Counted from the first letter of the stretch, positions 1-5,509 are shown. The stretch is 5,688 nt of DNA from Candidatus Rokuibacteriota bacterium (GCA_016206385.1 JACQRS010000362.1:1-5688); one strand, 5' to 3'. Made by a program: numbers and translations. Notes: generated by a model not told the origin, from the letters alone.

Positions 1-1
1 C

Positions 2-1465
2 CACGGGAAGACCTCGCTCCTGGACGCCGTCCGCCGGACCAAGGTGGCGGAGAAGGAGTTCGGCGGGATTACCCAGCACATCGGGGCCTATCAGGTGGAG
101 ACCTCCCACGGCAAGGTCACGTTCCTCGACACACCGGGCCACGAAGCGTTCACCGCCATGCGCGCCCGCGGAGCCCAGGTCACCGACATCGTCATCCTGG
201 TCGTGGCTGCCGACGATGGGGTGATGCCCCAGACGGTGGAGGCCATCAGCCACGCCAAGGCCGCCAACGTGCCCATCATCGTCGCGGTCAACAAGATCGA
301 CAAGCCGGGGGCGGATCCGGAGCGGGTGCGGCGCGAGCTCGCCAACCTCGGGCTCATGCCCGAGGAGTGGGGCGGCCAGACCATTTTTGTGGAGACCTCG
401 GCGAAGCGCGGCACGGGCGTTGACCACCTCGTCGAGATGACCGCGCTCCAGGCGGAGATCATGGAGCTCAGGGCGAACCCGGCCCGGGCAGCCCGCGGCG
501 TCATCGTGGAGGCCAAGCTGGAGCGCGGCCGCGGCCCGGTGGCGACGGTGCTGGTCCAGCAGGGAAGCCTCCGGGAGGGCGGCGCCGTAGTCGTGGGCCA
601 GCACTCCGGCCGGGTGCGGGCCATGTTCGACGACCGGGGCAAGAAGGTGAGGGAAGCCGGTCCCGCCCAGCCCGTGGAGATCCTCGGCCTCTCCGGCGTC
701 CCCATGGCCGGCGACACCCTGGTGGCGGTGGAGGACGAGCGCAAAGCCCGGCAGATCGCCACGGTGCGCCAGGATCGGGAGCGGGCCAAGGCCAAGGTGG
801 CTGCCCGGGTCACCCTGGACGACCTCCACAGGCGGATCGCCGCCGGCGAGGTGAAGGAGCTTCGGCTGATCCTCAAGGCCGATGTTCACGGCTCGGTGGA
901 GGCGCTCACCGAGGCCCTCGAGCGGCTCTCCACCGACGAGGTCAAGCTCAAGGTCATCCACGGGTCCGTGGGCGCCATCACGGAAAACGACGTCAACCTG
1001 GCCTCGGCCTCCAACGCCATCGTGCTGGGGTTCAACGTGCGGCCCGAGCCCAAGGCCGCGAGCCAGGCGCAGGCCGAAGGGGTGGACCTTCGCACCTACA
1101 ATGTCATCTACGAGGCGGTCAACGACCTCAAGGCCGCGCTGGCCGGGATGCTGGCTCCCGAGGTCCGGGAGGTGCCGCTCGGTCGCGCCCAGGTGCGCGC
1201 CCTCTTCTCCGTCGCCAAGGTGGGAACCGTGCTGGGCTCCTATGTGCTGGAGGGAAAGATCGCCCGCCAAGCCAAGGTGCGGGTCCGCCGGGACGGCACG
1301 CTCCTGGGCGAAGGGGTGGTCACCTCGCTCAAGCGCTTCAAGGACGATGTCCGCGAGGTGGTGCAGGGGCTCGAGTGCGGCATCGGGGTGGAAAGCGTGA
1401 CGGGCGTTCAGGTCGGCGACGTGATCGAAGCGTACACCACCGAGGAAGTCGCCCGCACGCTCTAG
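2..1465 (+). CDS. infB: Translation initiation factor IF2, 5'-truncated
   Basis: IF2 is the cytoplasmic GTPase that brings fMet-tRNA to the 30S subunit and promotes 50S joining. The window edge cuts the gene, leaving 487 residues; the variable N-terminal region and the start of the P-loop are missing. The frame is open from base 2 and begins inside the G1 motif (HGKTSLLD, residues 1-8), so the GTG at 44 is an internal Val codon and not a start. The other G motifs are intact: switch I GGIT (21-24), G3 DTPGH (43-47), G4 NKID (97-100) and G5 SAK (133-135). Domain II follows (GVIVEAKLERGRGPVATVLV), then domain III (about 280-385, including LILKADVHGSVEAL) and the fMet-tRNA-binding domain IV (about 395-487, with RRFKDDV-like KRFKDDV and ECGIG around Cys459). 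Ser413 stands where many IF2 proteins have Cys (GSYV for GCxV). The stop is TAG at 1463. It is the first gene seen of the infB-rbfA-truB-rpsO cluster; nusA probably lies upstream. Identification is very secure. Confidence 0.98.
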   Translation, partial: HGKTSLLDAVRRTKVAEKEFGGITQHIGAYQVETSHGKVTFLDTPGHEAFTAMRARGAQVTDIVILVVAADDGVMPQTVEAISHAKAANVPIIVAVNKIDKPGADPERVRRELANLGLMPEEWGGQTIFVETSAKRGTGVDHLVEMTALQAEIMELRANPARAARGVIVEAKLERGRGPVATVLVQQGSLREGGAVVVGQHSGRVRAMFDDRGKKVREAGPAQPVEILGLSGVPMAGDTLVAVEDERKARQIATVRQDRERAKAKVAARVTLDDLHRRIAAGEVKELRLILKADVHGSVEALTEALERLSTDEVKLKVIHGSVGAITENDVNLASASNAIVLGFNVRPEPKAASQAQAEGVDLRTYNVIYEAVNDLKAALAGMLAPEVREVPLGRAQVRALFSVAKVGTVLGSYVLEGKIARQAKVRVRRDGTLLGEGVVTSLKRFKDDVREVVQGLECGIGVESVTGVQVGDVIEAYTTEEVARTL

Positions 1466-1485
1466 AGGGTCACCCATCAGGTCGG

Positions 1486-1506
1486 TCGGAGGCGGATCGG
1501 AGGCGG
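1486..1506 (+). repeat. Tandem 11-bp repeat carrying two Shine-Dalgarno copies upstream of ylxP
   Basis: The 10-mer TCGGAGGCGG occurs at 1486-1495 and again at 1497-1506, so the repeat period is 11 bp. Each copy contains GGAGG (1488-1492 and 1499-1503). The second copy is 5 nt from the GTG start at 1509 and is the functional-looking ribosome-binding site. The first copy has no start codon at a suitable distance. This is most simply a small local duplication. Whether the extra copy affects translation is unknown. Confidence 0.7.
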
Positions 1507-1508
1507 TC

Positions 1509-1799
1509 GTGAGCGCGGCGCGCCTGGCGGTTGGGACCGTGGAGCTGCACCTTCCCGGTGCCGGATCCCTCAAGGACAAGCGCCACGTCCTCAAGGGGCT
1601 CAAGGAGAAGGTGAAGCACCGCTTCGATGTGGCGGTGGCCGAGGTGGACCACCACGACTCCTGGCAGCGCGCCACCCTGGCGGTGGCCGCCGTCTCCCAC
1701 GACTCCCGCCACGCCAACGAGGTCGTGTCCAAGGCCGTGGCCTTCATCGAATCCGTCGTGGCGGGCCACGTCATCGACGTCCACATCGAGATCCTCTAG
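1509..1799 (+). CDS. ylxP: DUF503 / YlxP family protein
   Basis: This is a 96-residue protein of the DUF503 family, the group that includes Bacillus YlxP, which is also encoded between infB and rbfA. Family hallmarks are visible: SLKDKR at residues 20-25 followed by a basic helix (HVLKGLKEKVKHRFD), then the core AEVDHHDSWQRA (44-55), a hydrophobic strand (LAVAAVS) and a C-terminal helix plus strand (KAVAFIESVV, then VIDVHIEIL). Length matches the family. The GTG start at 1509 is chosen because GGAGG at 1499-1503 lies 5 nt upstream and because no ATG/GTG in this frame precedes it after the infB stop. There is no signal peptide or membrane segment, so it should be cytoplasmic. Its biochemical role is not firmly established. 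The fixed position beside infB and rbfA suggests a link to 30S biogenesis or initiation, which is inference. The family call is confident; function is not assigned. Confidence 0.92.
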   Translation: MSAARLAVGTVELHLPGAGSLKDKRHVLKGLKEKVKHRFDVAVAEVDHHDSWQRATLAVAAVSHDSRHANEVVSKAVAFIESVVAGHVIDVHIEIL

Positions 1800-1804
1800 C
1801 GGAA

Positions 1805-1832
1805 TCGGAAGGGGGGCAAAGCCCCCCTCCGA
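1805..1832 (+). other. Strong GC hairpin in the ylxP-rbfA gap
   Basis: The arms 1805-1817 and 1821-1832 form about 12 base pairs with one bulged A (1809 or 1810) and an AAA loop (1818-1820). The core is GGGGGGC paired with GCCCCCC. The stem begins 6 nt after the ylxP stop codon. Its 3' foot touches the purine-rich GAGGGAG (1831-1837), which is the likely rbfA ribosome-binding site. A TTTT run follows at 1838-1841, but purines separate it from the stem, so this does not look like a standard intrinsic terminator. Likely roles are mRNA stabilisation, tuning of rbfA translation, or one copy of a dispersed palindromic repeat. None of these can be decided from one copy. Confidence 0.7.
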
Positions 1833-1842
1833 GGGAGTTTTG

Positions 1843-2208
1843 ATGCACGGCAAGCGCATTGACCGGCTCAACCAGCTCTTCAAGGAAGAGATCTCCGCGC
1901 TGGTTCAGCGCGAGCTGAAGGATCCGCGCCTCGGGTTCGTCACCGTGACCGACGTGGAGGTCTCTAAGGACCTGCGGGTCGCCAAGGTATATGTCTCGGT
2001 GCTCGGCACGGAGGCGGAGTGGCGCGCCAGCCTCGCGGCCCTGGACAGCGCGAAGGGGTTCATCCGAAACTGGCTCAAGCAGCATCTCACCCTCCGGATC
2101 ATCCCGGCGCTGTCGTTCCATCCCGACCGGTCGCTGGCGCACGCCGCGAACATTCAGGCCCTGCTCGCCGAGCTCAAGGCCCGGGAGGGCGGGAGCGCGG
2201 ATGGCTGA
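1843..2208 (+). CDS. rbfA: 30S ribosome-binding factor RbfA
   Basis: RbfA binds immature 30S subunits and assists late maturation of 16S rRNA near helix 1; it is best known from cold-sensitive mutants in E. coli. The product is 121 residues, a usual length for the family, with a KH-like fold. Visible hallmarks are the N-terminal helix RIDRLNQLFKEEISALVQRE (residues 5-24), the DPRLGFVTVTDVEVSKDLRVAKVYVSV-type strand region, the SAKGFIRNWL helix with the conserved Ala at its kink, and the C-terminal PALSFHPDRSLAHA segment matching the family's PxLxFxxDxS pattern. The ATG at 1843 is favoured by GGGAG at 1833-1837 with a 5-nt spacer and by the conserved N-terminal residues. Reading upstream in the same frame to 1627 gives an unrelated Pro/Arg/Ser-rich sequence overlapping ylxP. 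The 3' end overlaps nrnA by 8 bp (ATGGCTGA), a typical coupled junction. Confidence 0.96.
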   Translation: MHGKRIDRLNQLFKEEISALVQRELKDPRLGFVTVTDVEVSKDLRVAKVYVSVLGTEAEWRASLAALDSAKGFIRNWLKQHLTLRIIPALSFHPDRSLAHAANIQALLAELKAREGGSADG

Positions 2209-3184
2209 GCGGGAGCCGGCCGTTCCCGCTGAGCTCCAGGCCCTCCTGGCCCGGCCCGCTGGCGACGTTCTCCTTCTGGGACACGTCAACCCCGACGGCG
2301 ACCAGCTCGGGTCGCTGTTGGGCCTCGGGCTGGCGCTGGGCCAGGCGGGATGGCCGGTGACCTTCGCCGGTCCGGATCCGGTGCCGGAGCCGCTCCGCTT
2401 CCTTCCCGGCTCCACCCTCTTCCAGCAGTGGACGACTGCCAGCGGTCCGTTCCACCTGGTCGTCGTCTGCGACTGTCCCGACCCGGTGCGGACCGGCGGG
2501 CTCCTGGAGGGTGCCTGCGGCCCCGCCACCCAGGTGGTGAACATCGACCATCATCCCGACAACAAGCGCTACGGCACCGCGAACTGGGTTGACGTCGGGG
2601 CCTCGGCCACAGGCGAGATGGTCTACGAGCTGATCGAGGCCCTGGGCCTGAAAGTGAGCCCCGAAGTGGCCACGAACCTCTTTACCGCCGTCCACACCGA
2701 CACCGGCTCCTTCCGCTACTCCAACACCTCGGTGAAGGCGCTCCGGACCGCCGCCGAGCTGGTCGCGCGGGGGGCGGATCCCGCCCGCGTCGCGACCCAG
2801 CTCTACGAGGCGCGACCGGTCGGATCGCTGGCGCTGCTCGGACAGCTCCTTCAGCAGGTGCAGGTCTCCGCGGATGGCCGAGTGGCCTGGCTCGCGCTCC
2901 CCGCCGGGAGCGCTCCTGAAGCGTTCCTGGAGGCGGAGGACCTGGTCAGCTACCCCCGCTCCATCCGCGGCGTGAAGGTGGGCATCCTGCTCAAGGCGAA
3001 GGCAGATGGGCGGGTGAAGGTCAGCCTTCGCGCCAAGGGGGAAGTGGCCGTGAACGCCATCGCGGCGCGGTTCGGCGGAGGCGGCCACGCCAACGCCGCC
3101 GGGTGCACGGTGCAAGGGAGTCTGGAGGCCGCGACGGCGCGGGTGCTGGGCGCTGTTTTCGAGGCTCTCGAGCAGCGGGACTGA
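2201..3184 (+). CDS. nrnA: DHH/DHHA1 phosphoesterase, NrnA-like oligoribonuclease / pAp phosphatase
   Basis: NrnA-type enzymes degrade 2-5-nt RNA oligomers to mononucleotides, and many also dephosphorylate 3'-phosphoadenosine 5'-phosphate (pAp). The product has 327 residues, close to the usual size. The DHH domain holds the metal-binding motifs: GHVNPDGDQLGS (His28, Asp32, Asp34), CDCPD (Asp91), IDHHP (Asp116-His117-His118) and HTDTGSF (Asp167). The DHHA1 substrate-binding domain ends with VKVSLRAKG (272-280) and GGGGHANAAGC (292-302). No residue of the catalytic set appears missing, and there is no CBS, PAS or transmembrane segment, which argues against GdpP-type or archaeal-fusion relatives. 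ATG 2201 is chosen because GGGAG (2191-2195) lies 5 nt upstream and it gives an 8-bp overlap with rbfA; earlier in-frame starts would run deep into rbfA. It probably complements pnp, encoded downstream, by clearing residual nano-RNAs. pAp activity cannot be judged from sequence alone. Confidence 0.94.
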   Translation: MAEREPAVPAELQALLARPAGDVLLLGHVNPDGDQLGSLLGLGLALGQAGWPVTFAGPDPVPEPLRFLPGSTLFQQWTTASGPFHLVVVCDCPDPVRTGGLLEGACGPATQVVNIDHHPDNKRYGTANWVDVGASATGEMVYELIEALGLKVSPEVATNLFTAVHTDTGSFRYSNTSVKALRTAAELVARGADPARVATQLYEARPVGSLALLGQLLQQVQVSADGRVAWLALPAGSAPEAFLEAEDLVSYPRSIRGVKVGILLKAKADGRVKVSLRAKGEVAVNAIAARFGGGGHANAAGCTVQGSLEAATARVLGAVFEALEQRD

Positions 3185-4116
3185 TGGCTCAACCCCTCCG
3201 CTCCGGGGTCCTGGTCGTCAGCAAGGACCCCGGGATCACCTCCTTCCAGGTCGTCGCCCTCCTGCGTCGCGTCCTTCAAGTGCCAAAGGTGGGCCACGGG
3301 GGAACGTTGGATCCGATGGCCACCGGGGTGCTGCCGATCCTGATCAACGAGGCCACCAAGCTGATGCTGTTCATGGCGGAGCATACCAAGGAGTACGTGG
3401 CCACCGTGAGGCTCGGGGTCGTTACTGACACCCAGGACCTCACCGGAAGGGTCCTGCGCGAAGCGCCGGTCCCGGCCCTGACCTCCAGGGCCATCGAGGA
3501 GGTCCTGGCTCGCTTCCACGGGGAGATCCAGCAGGTTCCGCCCATGTTCTCCGCCCTCCACGCGGGCGGCAAGCGGCTCTACCAGCTCGCCCGCCGGGGT
3601 GTGGAGGTCAAGCGGGAGCCCAGGCCGGTGATGATTCACGCCCTGACCCTAGAGTCGGTGGAGCTGCCGGTCTTCACGCTGCGTGTGGTCTGCGGGAAGG
3701 GCACATACGTGCGGACGCTGTGCGCGGACATCGGCGAGGCGATCGGCTGCGGCGCCGCGCTCGCGCGGCTCGTCAGGACCCGGGTCGGGCCGTACTGGCT
3801 GGATGCGGCGGTGCCCTGGGCCGAGCTGGCTCAAGCCCGGGATGGCGCGGCGCTCTGGCGTCGCCTCCTGCCTTCGGATTCGTGCCTCGCCCACCTGGCG
3901 GCGATCCAGCTCAGCGAGGCCGCCGTGGCGGCAGTGCTCAACGGCCGAAGCGTCCCGGCGCCGGCCTCAGCGCCGAGCACGGGTGGGCTGGTCCGGCTCT
4001 ACGCTCCCGGCGGCGTCTTCCTCGGGCTCGGGCGCCTCAACCCGGCTCCCGGCACGTTGAAGCCCGAACGGATCCTGCATGGAGATCATCCGCGGTCTCG
4101 AGTCTTACCCGCCTGA
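3184..4116 (+). CDS. truB: tRNA pseudouridine-55 synthase TruB
   Basis: TruB converts U55 of the T-loop of elongator tRNAs to pseudouridine and acts as a tRNA chaperone. The product has 310 residues. Motifs appear in the family order: KVGHGGTLDPMATGVLP with catalytic Asp43; KEYVATVRLGVVTDTQDLTG; IQQVPPMFSALHAGGKRLYQ; CGKGTYVRTLCADIGEAIG; and LVRTRVGP. The C-terminal region (about 225-310) ends with a PUA-like segment (VRLYAPGGVFLGLG). The start at 3184 shares its A with the nrnA stop (TGATG), and only a weak GGGA lies upstream, so initiation is probably coupled to nrnA termination. A frame extension back to 3103 would add unrelated residues encoded inside nrnA. The 3' end overlaps ribF by 38 bp. 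The assignment to pseudouridine synthase family TruB is secure, with all key residues in place. Confidence 0.97.
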   Translation: MAQPLRSGVLVVSKDPGITSFQVVALLRRVLQVPKVGHGGTLDPMATGVLPILINEATKLMLFMAEHTKEYVATVRLGVVTDTQDLTGRVLREAPVPALTSRAIEEVLARFHGEIQQVPPMFSALHAGGKRLYQLARRGVEVKREPRPVMIHALTLESVELPVFTLRVVCGKGTYVRTLCADIGEAIGCGAALARLVRTRVGPYWLDAAVPWAELAQARDGAALWRRLLPSDSCLAHLAAIQLSEAAVAAVLNGRSVPAPASAPSTGGLVRLYAPGGVFLGLGRLNPAPGTLKPERILHGDHPRSRVLPA

Positions 4117-5008
4117 CCGCCCGCCAACGGTCGTCGCGCTGGGAACCTTTGACGGGGTCCACCTTGCCCATCAGAAGATCCTCGCCACGGCGGTCAGCCG
4201 CGCCCGCGCCCTGGGCCTGGGCGCGCTGGCCTGCACCTTCGACCCGCATCCCCTCGAAGTCCTCCAGCCGGAGCGGGCGCCCGCTCCGATCACCACGCTG
4301 GAGGAGAACCTGGCGCTCATCGCCGAGCAGGGGTTGGATGCGGCGGCGGTGATTCACTTCACCCCCGACTTCTCACGGGTCGAGCCCGAGGCGTTCGTGC
4401 GGGACGCGCTCCACCGAACCCTCAAGGTCCGGGAGCTCGTGGTGGGCTTCAACCACACCTTCGGCCGCGGCGCCCGGGGGAACGCCGCGCGGCTCCAGGC
4501 GCTCGCGCCGAGCCTCGGGTTCGTCGTTCACGTGATCCCACCGCTCACGGTGGATGGGGTTGTGGTTTCGTCTTCGGTGATCCGGGAGGCGCTCAGGGGC
4601 GGCGACGTGAAGCAGGCGACCCGGTTTCTCGGCCACCCGTACACGGTGCGGGGTCGAGTGTTGAGGGGGAAGGGGAGGGGGAGGCAGCTCGGCTTTCCCA
4701 CGGCGAACCTCAAGCCCGAGCGGGAGCTGATCCTGGCTCCCGGCGTGTACGCGGCCCGCGCTCGGTGGGGTGGCGGCGAGGCCAGGGCCGTGGTCAATGT
4801 CGGGGTGCGCCCCACCTTCGGGGAGGGCGAGTACTGGGTGGAAGCCTATCTGCTGAATTTTTCAGGCGATCTCTACGACCAACCGCTTACGCTGGCTTTC
4901 CTTGAGCTGATCCGGCCGGAGAGGATGTTTCCGAGCGTCGAGGCGCTCAAGGCGCAGGTGGTCCGGGACATCGAGACGGCGGCCCAGCTCCTGGACGCGA
5001 GACGCTGA
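4079..5008 (+). CDS. ribF: Bifunctional riboflavin kinase / FMN adenylyltransferase
   Basis: RibF phosphorylates riboflavin to FMN and adenylates FMN to FAD. The product has 309 residues, normal for prokaryotic RibF. The N-terminal nucleotidyltransferase domain (about 1-175) shows GTFDGVHLAHQ (22-32), TFDPHP (53-58), VGFNHTFGRGARG (122-134) and SSSVIR (164-169). The first motif reads His28-Leu-Ala-His31, with Ala in place of the usual Gly of HxGH. The C-terminal kinase domain shows FLGHPYTVRGRV, GFPTANL (PTAN at 207-210), GVYAARA, NVGVRPTF (240-247) and VEAYLLNFSGDLYDQ with likely catalytic Glu255, then FPSVEAL and the terminal helix. The ATG at 4079 lies 38 bp inside truB and puts the conserved MEIIRGL-type start at residue 1. 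The ribosome-binding site is weak, so coupling to truB is likely. The enzyme is cytoplasmic. It is the only metabolic enzyme of this cluster. Confidence 0.96.
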   Translation: MEIIRGLESYPPDRPPTVVALGTFDGVHLAHQKILATAVSRARALGLGALACTFDPHPLEVLQPERAPAPITTLEENLALIAEQGLDAAAVIHFTPDFSRVEPEAFVRDALHRTLKVRELVVGFNHTFGRGARGNAARLQALAPSLGFVVHVIPPLTVDGVVVSSSVIREALRGGDVKQATRFLGHPYTVRGRVLRGKGRGRQLGFPTANLKPERELILAPGVYAARARWGGGEARAVVNVGVRPTFGEGEYWVEAYLLNFSGDLYDQPLTLAFLELIRPERMFPSVEALKAQVVRDIETAAQLLDARR

Positions 5009-5023
5009 ACCGCTCAAATCACC

Positions 5024-5052
5024 TTTACAGATCGATCGGCCTGTGGTAGCGT
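5024..5052 (+). promoter_or_regulatory. Candidate sigma-70-type promoter for rpsO-pnp
   Basis: TTTACA at 5024-5029 matches the -35 consensus at five of six positions. A 17-nt spacer leads to TAGCGT at 5047-5052, which keeps the TA...T core of a -10 box. It lies in the first gap after five tightly packed genes, in a local stretch visibly richer in A+T than the surroundings. Transcription would start near 5059, giving a leader of about 110 nt for rpsO. A separate promoter before rpsO-pnp is also known in E. coli. The -10 match is modest, so this is a prediction. Confidence 0.5.
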
Positions 5053-5066
5053 ATGTCCGGTAATTG

Positions 5067-5150
5067 CTTGAGGAATCAAGACTTTTCAGCAGCCGATCCA
5101 AGTGGAGCCCGAACCGGCGCTCCGGCGCGTGACCAAGGGGCCGGGGCTCC
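5067..5150 (+). promoter_or_regulatory. Structured rpsO 5' leader, possible S15 autoregulatory site
   Basis: Two inverted repeats are visible between the candidate promoter and rpsO. The first is CTTGA-GGAA-TCAAG (5067-5080), a 5-bp stem capped by a GNRA-type GGAA tetraloop. The second pairs GGAGCCC (5104-5110) with GGGCTCC (5144-5150); the interior offers extra pairing, such as CCGG 5114-5117 with CCGG 5141-5144, or GCGC 5117-5120 with GCGC 5125-5128. The large stem ends 5 nt before the Shine-Dalgarno AAGGA at 5156-5160. S15 represses its own translation through leader structures in several bacteria, so an analogous role is plausible here. I cannot show a match to a known S15-binding motif. 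Confidence 0.4.
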
Positions 5151-5155
5151 CGTTG

Positions 5156-5160
5156 AAGGA
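5156..5160 (+). promoter_or_regulatory. rpsO ribosome-binding site
   Basis: AAGGA lies 7 nt upstream of the ATG at 5168. It decides the start: the same frame stays open back to a GTG at 5102, but that codon lacks this spacing and would add 22 residues not found in S15. Confidence 0.75.
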
Positions 5161-5167
5161 TCCTGAC

Positions 5168-5437
5168 ATGCCGCTCGCCGTCGAGAAGAAAAAGTCGGTC
5201 ATCGAGCAGTTCAAGCGTCACGAGGGGGACACGGGCTCGCCCGAGGTTCAGATCGCGCTGCTCTCGGAGCGGATTCAGAGTCTCTCGGAACACTTTAAGC
5301 TCCACGTGAAGGACCATCACTCCCGGCGGGGCCTGCTCATGCTCATCGGCAAGCGGCGCGGACTGCTTGAATATTTGCGGAAGAAGGATCCTGAGCGGTA
5401 TCGCGCGCTGACAGAGAAGCTCGGAATCCGCCGGTGA
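5168..5437 (+). CDS. rpsO: 30S ribosomal protein S15
   Basis: S15 is a primary 16S rRNA-binding protein that recognises the helix 20/21/22 junction in the 30S platform and contributes to a bridge with the 50S subunit. The product has 89 residues including Met, the standard bacterial length, and is all-helical and highly basic. Conserved features are HEGDTGSPEVQIALL (18-32), EHFKLHVKDHHSRRGLLMLI (41-60) with the rRNA-contacting His42, Asp49 and Ser52 (E. coli 41, 48, 51), and the end RKKDPERYRALTEKLGIRR (71-89). The start at 5168 is supported by AAGGA at 5156-5160 and by the MPLA-type N-terminus. Lys codons AAG and AAA are more frequent than in neighbouring genes, as expected for a small basic, highly expressed protein. 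It precedes pnp, the standard rpsO-pnp order, and probably has its own promoter just upstream. Confidence 0.98.
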   Translation: MPLAVEKKKSVIEQFKRHEGDTGSPEVQIALLSERIQSLSEHFKLHVKDHHSRRGLLMLIGKRRGLLEYLRKKDPERYRALTEKLGIRR

Positions 5438-5470
5438 GGGCGGCTCCCGCATCCGCATCCCACACCGCAA

Positions 5471-5486
5471 GCCCGGATCGCCGGGC
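5471..5486 (+). other. Small GC hairpin between rpsO and pnp
   Basis: GCCCGG (5471-5476) can pair with CCGGGC (5481-5486) across the loop ATCG, giving 6 bp about 34 nt after the rpsO stop. No T-run follows directly; the nearest TTT is about 19 nt further on, so it is not a typical intrinsic terminator. In E. coli this intergenic region contains an attenuating terminator and an RNase III-processed hairpin that controls pnp. This stem may be a remnant or analogue, or just a by-product of high GC. Confidence 0.4.
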
Positions 5487-5509
5487 CAGGTCGATGTGCT
5501 GGTGTTTCT

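Noticed and set aside
91..876. Long open frame on the - strand inside infB (261 codons)
   Set aside because: It is antisense to a clearly conserved IF2 reading frame, its translation is Ser/Arg/Thr-rich without motifs, and such shadows are expected with strong G/C third positions.
1805..1841. Intrinsic terminator between ylxP and rbfA
   Set aside because: The T-run is only four bases and is separated from the stem by five purines, and the downstream gene follows immediately with its ribosome-binding site in between.
1627..1842. Upstream in-frame extension of rbfA to 1627
   Set aside because: The added residues are Pro/Arg/Ser-rich and are the off-frame reading of ylxP; ATG 1843 has a good ribosome-binding site and gives the normal RbfA length.
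1991..2200. Upstream in-frame extension of nrnA to 1991
   Set aside because: It would overlap most of rbfA and add low-complexity sequence; ATG 2201 gives the usual NrnA N-terminus and a coupled 8-bp overlap.
1771..3115. Two long - strand frames across rbfA and nrnA (1771-2544 and 2174-3115)
   Set aside because: Both lie opposite well-supported genes with intact family motifs, have no recognisable domains, and start without ribosome-binding sites suited to them.
3103..3183. Upstream in-frame extension of truB to 3103
   Set aside because: The extra 27 residues come from the DHHA1-coding part of nrnA in another frame; the TGATG junction at 3184 fits TruB length and coupling.
5102..5167. GTG-initiated N-terminal extension of S15
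   Set aside because: S15 is 89 residues in most bacteria, the extension has no family match, and AAGGA is positioned for ATG 5168. The segment also makes up one arm of the leader stem.
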